Shown here: piece after piece, positions 58,650 through 64,000 of the stretch | Layout: each line of letters opens with the position of its first letter | Position numbering within the stretch: position 1 is the first letter of the stretch | Source of the DNA: Pedobacter africanus | Lineage (GTDB): Bacteria; Bacteroidota; Bacteroidia; Sphingobacteriales; Sphingobacteriaceae | DNA: 64,000 bases | Assembly: GCF_900176535.1 (NCBI RefSeq) | Contig: NZ_FWXT01000001.1 | Span: 1,302,001 to 1,366,000, forward strand | Direction: 5' to 3' | Translations under genes and position numbers: made by a program | Notes under the pieces: generated by a model | What the model saw: the letters and a program-made list of their open reading frames with translations, nothing else | The model's database searches: none | Told to the model about the DNA's origin: nothing

Positions 58650-59014
58650 GTAGACACAGCATTATTAATCAATTTTCTCCGGACATTCCTAAACTCACTC
58701 GGCGTCACCCCTTCCATCAGCGTAAAACTCCTGGTAAAGTGCGCGGGGTCACATACCCCAAGCTCATAGCAAATCTCCTTAGCCGTCATCGTAGTTTCCG
58801 AAAGCAGAAATACCGCCTCCTTATGAATGCGGTCTTGCAAAAGCTCGTATAACGTTTTCTTAAAATAGAACCTGGTAACCTTATTCAATCTTCTTATGGT
58901 TATACCCAATGCTCCGCAGTAAAATTGAAGATCATGCTTTTCCCTGAAATTGCCTTCTATCAATTCCTGAAGCCGGTTCATCATTTTCCAGTCCGGAGGG
59001 ATATAATTTTCCAT
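58646..59014 (-). CDS. AraC-family HTH protein without a ligand domain
   Basis: The 122-residue protein consists almost only of an AraC-type double helix-turn-helix: first HTH DLQFYCGALGITIRRLNKVT, second TAKEICYELGVCDPAHFTRS followed by FTLMEGVTPSEFRNVRR, the normal family signature. The ligand domain found in most AraC proteins is absent, so it may be controlled through other small proteins of the cluster. It lies 17 nt after the 75-residue gene and overlaps the next gene by 4 nt. Confidence 0.85.
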   Translation of the reverse strand: MENYIPPDWKMMNRLQELIEGNFREKHDLQFYCGALGITIRRLNKVTRFYFKKTLYELLQDRIHKEAVFLLSETTMTAKEICYELGVCDPAHFTRSFTLMEGVTPSEFRNVRRKLINNAVST

Positions 59015-59031
59015 GGCTTCTTATCTATCTT

Positions 59032-59259
59032 TCAATTTACAGTATAACCTTTATTTACATAACAGAGTTCCTGCATTTCCGGCAGCCAGGCAATTTCTAC
59101 CCTACCGCTCCGGTACAGGTACTCCAGTAGCAATTTTGCATTTGCTTCACTAATCTTCCATTCCTGGGCATAATCAACAGTAATAGGCCTGCCATGCAGC
59201 CCCTGGGCAATAAAATCAAGGTTATCGGTAAAGCTCTCAGGCAGTTTATTTTGTTCCAT
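59032..59259 (-). CDS. Small winged-helix-like protein
   Basis: The 75-residue protein has a short helix-rich pattern (TVDYAQEWKISEANAKLLLE) followed by YLYRSGRVEIAWLPEMQEL, which looks like a winged helix with its wing. It is similar in size and layout to the next gene upstream (59266-59493), and both may be relatives. Function is unknown. It lies 6 nt after that gene and 17 nt before the AraC-type gene, so the four small genes form one operon. Confidence 0.6.
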   Translation of the reverse strand: MEQNKLPESFTDNLDFIAQGLHGRPITVDYAQEWKISEANAKLLLEYLYRSGRVEIAWLPEMQELCYVNKGYTVN

Positions 59260-59265
59260 AAGTTC

Positions 59266-59493
59266 CTAATTTATACCATCATTTACTGGCGAAGCCTTTA
59301 TAAAACACAGCTTTCCTTTTTCTTCAACCCACTTCAACAAAATGAGGCGTTCATCATGCAGCTGCTGCAAAATATCCAGGGCTTCTTTCTGCCTCATGCC
59401 CATCGCCTGCATAAACTCTTCTGTTGTAAAAGAATCCCTGCTGCGGATGAATGTCCAGGCACGGGTGCTGATGGTGTTTTTTCCTGTTTTCAT
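59266..59493 (-). CDS. Small winged-helix-like protein
   Basis: The 75-residue protein shows a helix-turn-helix pattern (SFTTEEFMQAMGMRQKEALD) followed by a helix ILQQLHDERLIL and a beta wing LLKWVEEKGKLCFI. It resembles the N-terminal regulatory winged helix of many phage and mobile-element genes. It is the first gene of the four-gene minus-strand operon 58431-59493. The 170-nt gap upstream to the envelope operon shows no clear promoter box. Confidence 0.6.
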   Translation of the reverse strand: MKTGKNTISTRAWTFIRSRDSFTTEEFMQAMGMRQKEALDILQQLHDERLILLKWVEEKGKLCFIKASPVNDGIN

Positions 59494-59663
59494 AGTAGAT
59501 AATCTATTTCATTCTTTAAAGAAGCCGAAGCAGCACGCTCTTAAACTGCTCCGGACTTCTTTTGAGAAGCGTTAACATCGTTTTGTTGATGCGGGAGTGA
59601 TTAACTAACCTGCACCTCGCGATCAGCTTTTATGGATGATGGAGCATTTATCCACAGGATCTT

Positions 59664-60035
59664 TTATTCTTTCAAATAAACTGTAACTTGTCTTCCCCCA
59701 TTGGAAATTGACTGACCATGAAGAGGTAAGGTTCCATGTGCTAATTGATAATTTGAAAGAATCTGTCTCGCTTCACTCGGTGTCATTTGAAAATTATCAA
59801 AACAAATTGCACAAAGAAAATCTCCATCATTACAAAAAACTCCTGGATTTGAAAGCATACTGCTCCAATTAATAGGGTCTAAGATTGAAATTGGGGTTGC
59901 AGGTTGAACACCTTGATACCTTAAACATTCAGTTGTAAGGACCGATTTATGATGCCCTTTGTTAGACAATGCTAGTACAGTAAGTGTTCCAACTAATAAA
60001 AACACAAAAACCAATAAGAATTTAATTCTTTTCAT
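59664..60035 (-). CDS. Small secreted Cys-containing protein
   Basis: The 123-residue precursor has a hydrophobic signal (MKRIKFLLVFVFLLVGTLTV) and a mature part with four Cys (LTTECLRYQG, GVFCNDGDFLCAICFDNF). I do not recognise the family. Like the peptide at 37355-37621 it lies just downstream of a MauE-like gene. It would be exported to the periplasm, where its Cys could form disulfides or bind metal. It is the last gene of the envelope operon. Confidence 0.6.
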   Translation of the reverse strand: MKRIKFLLVFVFLLVGTLTVLALSNKGHHKSVLTTECLRYQGVQPATPISILDPINWSSMLSNPGVFCNDGDFLCAICFDNFQMTPSEARQILSNYQLAHGTLPLHGQSISNGGRQVTVYLKE

Positions 60036-60094
60036 GTAATTTAATTATTTTAATTTGTTTTCATTCCGATGTTTCCATAGGCCATCGGTGTAAC

Positions 60095-60520
60095 CTATCC
60101 ACGCGCATGAATATTTTTATCTGGAAAAAGCACAATCATGATTCCAGCCAGTACTGCAAAACTTATTGTAAACCATAAATGTCCATTCCAAGACATGAAG
60201 GGTATTACTCCAGTACAAAAACAAGGTATATTGTTCGAAAAATGAATCATTACATAGAGGTAACTACCTAAAAATGACAGCAGAAAGAATACTCCATATA
60301 GACCAATTAGTCTTGTTCGATTAGAAAACAATAATCCTGCGAAAACCAGTTGAAACGTCATGAGTAGCCAAAACACTAGTTCGTGGTATTCTTTCACGAA
60401 AGGGAAAAACTCAAATCCAATTTTGGATTTTGCATAACTCCAAAGTTTAATGCCTGATGCATAAAGAAGAAGAGTAGCCAATAGTAAACTTGATATGAGT
60501 GTAATTCTATGTAAGTTCAT
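60095..60520 (-). CDS. MauE/DoxX-like membrane protein (second copy)
   Basis: The 141-residue protein has four membrane helices and the MauE-type Cys pair in IPCFCTGVIPFMSWNGHLWF. It resembles the first copy at 37775-38221 in layout but not closely in sequence. It would carry electrons or help make disulfides in exported proteins. The frame is open 9 nt further, but the ATG at 60520 is preferred. It lies 21 nt after the DsbD-N-like gene. Confidence 0.8.
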   Translation of the reverse strand: MNLHRITLISSLLLATLLLYASGIKLWSYAKSKIGFEFFPFVKEYHELVFWLLMTFQLVFAGLLFSNRTRLIGLYGVFFLLSFLGSYLYVMIHFSNNIPCFCTGVIPFMSWNGHLWFTISFAVLAGIMIVLFPDKNIHARG

Positions 60521-60541
60521 ATTATTCAACTAGGTAATTGA

Positions 60542-60988
60542 TTATTTAACTGAAATGGAAAATCCCAACTCCTCGGGCGACAGACAGCGTTCATCAGTAC
60601 AGGCCATAAATTCCACCCTCCCTTTTATTATAGGACGTGGCTTTTTCAGTTTAATACTCTGCTGAAACACTACTTCATTTTCAAAGTAAGATACCTGGAT
60701 TCCAAAGGTTTCATTAAATTTGGAAATCGGCATAGGCTCCTTTGTAGGCCCATTTAATATAAAGTCTCGTGACGGTGAAAAACTAAATGTAGTTTTCAAT
60801 GGACCACCTGGTTTCTGGTTTACGGAATAAATATGCCAGCCTTCCTCTATCGTTGCTTTTAAATAAATTACCGCTTCTGATCCTGATATTTTTTTAGCTG
60901 AATAACTCCATTTCGCAGGGCTATAAATTTGAGCCTTGCACAAATTGCAAAAAATAAGCAAACCAATAAACAATTCTAATATCCTCAT
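60542..60988 (-). CDS. DsbD N-terminal-domain-like secreted protein
   Basis: The 148-residue protein has a signal peptide ending near CKAQ (residue 19) and an immunoglobulin-like domain typical of the DsbD N-terminus: IEEGWHIYSVNQKPGGPLKT, the long strands, and VEFMACTDERCLSPEE, whose two Cys match the redox pair of DsbD-alpha. It lacks the membrane and thioredoxin parts of full DsbD, so it must receive electrons from elsewhere, possibly the MauE-like protein. It lies 5 nt after the metalloprotease gene. Confidence 0.82.
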   Translation of the reverse strand: MRILELFIGLLIFCNLCKAQIYSPAKWSYSAKKISGSEAVIYLKATIEEGWHIYSVNQKPGGPLKTTFSFSPSRDFILNGPTKEPMPISKFNETFGIQVSYFENEVVFQQSIKLKKPRPIIKGRVEFMACTDERCLSPEELGFSISVK

Positions 60989-60993
60989 ACTTT

Positions 60994-63561
60994 CTACGGA
61001 TTAAATTTGTTGCTCCAGCAGGTTTCAGGTTGACTTTCCCTAGATGGGGCCTTTTCCCCAGCTGAAGATGTTACGACTGGGGCCGATATTTTAGGATCAA
61101 GAGCATTCCTCAGCTTTTCCTTTAAGTTACTTAGGTGGAGTCTAGATGCTTTATCTGGATAATTAAGCAATGCTTTAGAAATTCTTTTTAATAGATCTTT
61201 TACTTCTTCCTTCATGATAATCTGATAATCCCCAGGACTTTTAACACTTACTGAATAAATCAAGCGCTCCGCATAGGCCTTTTGAAGATTCCGCCTATGA
61301 AAGCTAATAGGATCATTCCTAAATAACTCCTTCCAAATCCCTGCATTCAAATCTTCCAATAAATTGGAAAATGAATAAACTTTAGTTTTTGTGTAGTATT
61401 CAGGCCACACGGAGAGGTTTGCATAAGTTTGCACTGACAGTAATTTAGTCAATATTGGGATTTGCAACGTCACTGGTTGCAACTTTCCATCCATCCCAAC
61501 TTTTAAATTAATATCTTTATTATATATCCAATCAGGCGTTTCAAATAACTCTCGGTTTAAAAAACTGACAGCCGACTTGGTCTTTTCTGGATTTGGAATC
61601 GCCACTACATTACCTTGATCATCCACAGTCTTCTCCGTCCACATATACAGCCCAATATTATTCGATACGTGTCCAATGTAACGCTGATACTGTGAAACAA
61701 CCTCATTTCTCATCGCTTTCAGCTGAGTATAATCTCCATTGGGTTCCCTTGTCCAGTCTTGCAAATTTCTCATCGTTCTTTTCAAGTTTAATATTCCGTA
61801 ATAACTTGCTTTCATTGCATCATCTCCAAGATCCTCTGATTGAGCTCTCGGGTCTTGTATTGCCCCACCCGTAAACGGCTGTTGTCCAAACCAAAATCGC
61901 TTATCCTTTTTTAATTGACTAGAAACCCATTGGCTCATGTATGACTTTTCAGTTTTGGGAGAAAGAAATGCTGGGAACCATCGATATCCCCACTCAATAG
62001 CCCATTCATCATAAATGCCAATTCGTGGGAAAATGCCTCTCTCACTAATGCTGTCTTTTGGTTGTGCGACATAGTTGAATCTTGCATAATCCATAATTGA
62101 TGGCGTATGACCATTAGCCTCAACCCAGGCTTTGTCTCTCAATTTTTCAACAGGAATAGTAGATGAGGCTCCAAAATTATGCATCAAGCCCAAAGTATGA
62201 CCTATCTCATGCGAGCTCACAAAACGAATCAATTGTCCCATCAACTGGTCGTCAAAATCCAATTTTTGTGCACGTTTGTCATTTATACCGGCCTGTATCA
62301 TATACCAGGTCTTTAACACTTCCATAACATTATGGTACCAGTTTACGTGGCTTTCCAGAATTTCACCAGTTCTTGGGTCATGAATGTGCGGGCCGCTTGC
62401 ATTAGCCATCGTAGACGGTTTATAAACAATGGCGCTATGTCGTGCATCATACAGGCTCCATTCCAAATTATCTTTTGGGGCTTCCAGCGCATAAATTGCA
62501 TTTTTGAACCCGGCTTTTTCAAACGCCTTTTGCCAATCGTTAACCCCCTGAATTAAATATGGAACCCACTTTTTTGGTGTAGCGGGATCTATATAAAATA
62601 CAATAGGCTTTTTTGGCTCAACCAATTCGCCTTTCAAATATTTCTCTATATCTTCTTTCTTTGGTTCTAAGCGCCAACGCGTGATCATTGGTCTCCATTT
62701 TACTTCTTGTCGTGCATCAAAATCCCGGTAACTTTCTGCAAAATAACCAACTCGAGCATCATAAGCTCGCGGTTCCATTGGGTCAGTTGGCAACAAAATG
62801 AATGAACTGTTCAATTCAAAACTTGCCGTACCACTTTCATTCTTGTTGAAGGTCTTTAAGGCCTGTACTTCAACATTCAGTGGAAATGAGTTGATTTTTG
62901 TTATATAAGACTTGTCTAACTGGATACTTCCAATCGTATAAGCCTTTTTAGCAGAAGGTGAAAAGGAAAAACCCAAATTATCCCCATTGATATAATCCGT
63001 TAGATCGATGACGACACCATTAGAATCCGGAGTATAGGCTTTGATATCGAAACTTGCAACAATAGGTTGCAGACTGGAATTCTTAAGGGTTCGGTACATT
63101 CCATTTTCAGTTGAGTCCTTAGATTGCTCTCTGTATGAAATTGACTTAATAAACAATTTATGATTGGGTCCTTTTTCAAAGCGCAAAATTTGACTACCAA
63201 TTTCGTCACCGGAAAAGCCACTAAATCCATTGCCCGGACGAATATCTGCCGCTGCTTTGCTAATTCTATTTACCACCAGTAAATCCTTCTCAAGAATTGC
63301 CTTAGACAATTCAAAAAAATATTTGCCGTCAATGAAGTGAACAATAAATAATCCTGAATCGGTTTTCGCCTTACTTGTAATTATCTCATTAAGAGGTCTA
63401 GGGAAGCTCCCTTTTTTCGAAGGATCAGGTATTTTTTTTGTACTATCAGGAATTATCAGCTTAACATTTGTTTGTCTATTATTTGACTGTGCACCATATT
63501 TAGCGAGCCAGCAAGATGATAGAAACACTGAGCAAATAATCAAAACACTTATATATCTCAT
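60994..63561 (-). CDS. Large zinc-dependent metalloprotease (DUF5117/DUF5118 type)
   Basis: The 855-residue protein is a lipoprotein by its signal (lipobox FLSSC). The metzincin zinc motif HEIGHTLGLMH begins at His451, followed by a Met turn in TPSIMDYARFNYVAQP. The sequence before it (FYIDPATPKKWVPYLIQGVN) is typical of the DUF5117 group of Bacteroidota. These proteases have about 800-900 residues and unknown substrates. The ATG at 63561 lies 11 nt after the gene at the right edge, and the DsbD-like gene follows closely, so this is one operon. Confidence 0.87.
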   Translation of the reverse strand: MRYISVLIICSVFLSSCWLAKYGAQSNNRQTNVKLIIPDSTKKIPDPSKKGSFPRPLNEIITSKAKTDSGLFIVHFIDGKYFFELSKAILEKDLLVVNRISKAAADIRPGNGFSGFSGDEIGSQILRFEKGPNHKLFIKSISYREQSKDSTENGMYRTLKNSSLQPIVASFDIKAYTPDSNGVVIDLTDYINGDNLGFSFSPSAKKAYTIGSIQLDKSYITKINSFPLNVEVQALKTFNKNESGTASFELNSSFILLPTDPMEPRAYDARVGYFAESYRDFDARQEVKWRPMITRWRLEPKKEDIEKYLKGELVEPKKPIVFYIDPATPKKWVPYLIQGVNDWQKAFEKAGFKNAIYALEAPKDNLEWSLYDARHSAIVYKPSTMANASGPHIHDPRTGEILESHVNWYHNVMEVLKTWYMIQAGINDKRAQKLDFDDQLMGQLIRFVSSHEIGHTLGLMHNFGASSTIPVEKLRDKAWVEANGHTPSIMDYARFNYVAQPKDSISERGIFPRIGIYDEWAIEWGYRWFPAFLSPKTEKSYMSQWVSSQLKKDKRFWFGQQPFTGGAIQDPRAQSEDLGDDAMKASYYGILNLKRTMRNLQDWTREPNGDYTQLKAMRNEVVSQYQRYIGHVSNNIGLYMWTEKTVDDQGNVVAIPNPEKTKSAVSFLNRELFETPDWIYNKDINLKVGMDGKLQPVTLQIPILTKLLSVQTYANLSVWPEYYTKTKVYSFSNLLEDLNAGIWKELFRNDPISFHRRNLQKAYAERLIYSVSVKSPGDYQIIMKEEVKDLLKRISKALLNYPDKASRLHLSNLKEKLRNALDPKISAPVVTSSAGEKAPSRESQPETCWSNKFNP

Positions 63562-63572
63562 TTGAATTTAGA

Positions 63573-64000
63573 TTATATGGATTTATCACTATTATCCGTA
63601 ATCAAAATGAATTGAATTTCTCGTTTTGCTAACTGTATGTCGAGGTCATAAGGTTGAAGCGCCTTTCTTAAATCATCAATGGTTTTCAAGTCCTTGCTCT
63701 CAGGCAGGATCAAATCAATAGATTTGCTTTGCATAAAACCTGTTTCATTTAGCAACAGAGCGGCCTCCCCCTTTTTTGCATTTTGAATAAAATAAGAAGC
63801 AAGGACATGGCTATCCCTAATCACATCACCTAACAATCCTAAACCTGTCAAATCATATTTAACTAGTGACATGCCATTCTTATTGTATTTTACTATACTT
63901 CTGTTTTTTGCTTTTGATTCCAATTTGTCCTTTGTGGAAGTTCGAACTAAAACATAGCAGGGAACTATACGCTTTTCCATTTTAGCTTCTGTTCCGTACA
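63573..64000 (-). CDS. TlpA/TIGR03435-like protein, C-terminal part (cut by right edge)
   Basis: The frame is open to the right edge (codons before the Met at 63980 read YGTEAK), so this is the C-terminal 142 or so residues of a longer protein. The end TIDDLRKALQPYDLDIQLAK and REIQFILITDNSDKSI matches the last strand-helix-strand of TIGR03435/TlpA-type proteins of Bacteroidota. In these, an N-terminal thioredoxin-like part normally comes first; it is not in the window. It is upstream in the operon with the metalloprotease, DsbD-like and MauE-like genes, which suits a thiol-redox role. Confidence 0.6.
   Translation of the reverse strand, partial: YGTEAKMEKRIVPCYVLVRTSTKDKLESKAKNRSIVKYNKNGMSLVKYDLTGLGLLGDVIRDSHVLASYFIQNAKKGEAALLLNETGFMQSKSIDLILPESKDLKTIDDLRKALQPYDLDIQLAKREIQFILITDNSDKSI

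Overview
The window looks like a chromosome segment of a Bacteroidota bacterium, most likely a Sphingobacteriaceae species close to Pedobacter. The grounds are: upstream sites matching the Bacteroidota -7 box TAnnTTTG, mostly without Shine-Dalgarno sequences; TamB/TamA-type outer-membrane biogenesis genes; DUF6266, DUF6520, DUF6268 and MauE-type proteins; and LytTR two-component genes. No rRNA gene, intact tRNA gene, CRISPR array or insertion sequence was seen. All family names come from reading motifs, not from searches.

Region 1 (1-33.3 kb) is mostly housekeeping. It holds the end of an M1 aminopeptidase, parC, a tamB/tamA-like pair, a BrkB-type membrane protein, a hybrid histidine kinase, parE, a sugar-type MFS carrier, a DEAD-box RNA helicase, an OmpA-like lipoprotein, a BON/SH3 pair, a MocR regulator facing a GNAT acetyltransferase across a clear palindrome, a desaturase/cupin pair, a LytTR kinase-regulator pair, two thioesterases, a three-PAS protein and a small methyltransferase.

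Region 2 (33.3-44.6 kb) starts with a cassette of two DUF6266 paralogues around a small membrane protein overlapping a CHAP/NlpC-like hydrolase, which resembles a phage lysis cassette. It carries REP-like palindromes, one pair in frame inside the hydrolase gene, and a duplicated leader. An operon follows with an alpha-oxoamine synthase, a long TetR regulator, a MauE-like protein and a Cys-rich secreted peptide, then small regulators, an SF2 helicase and a zincless Fpg glycosylase.

Region 3 (44.7-58.4 kb) is accessory DNA, A+T-rich by eye from about 52 kb. It contains a HigBA-like toxin-antitoxin pair, unknown genes, a Gabija-type pair (OLD nuclease and UvrD-like helicase), an unknown gene coupled to an XRE-ImmA/IrrE protease, a PD-(D/E)XK nuclease coupled to an unknown partner, and a HEPN protein coupled to a HEPN/RES-type protein. 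The last two pairs are the best candidates for undescribed defence or toxin systems.

Region 4 (58.4-64 kb) holds four tiny minus-strand genes around an AraC-type HTH. It ends with an envelope operon: a C-terminal TlpA/TIGR03435-like fragment cut by the right edge, a large zinc metalloprotease, a DsbD N-domain protein, a second MauE-like protein and another Cys-containing secreted peptide. The MauE-plus-Cys-peptide pairing therefore occurs twice in the window.
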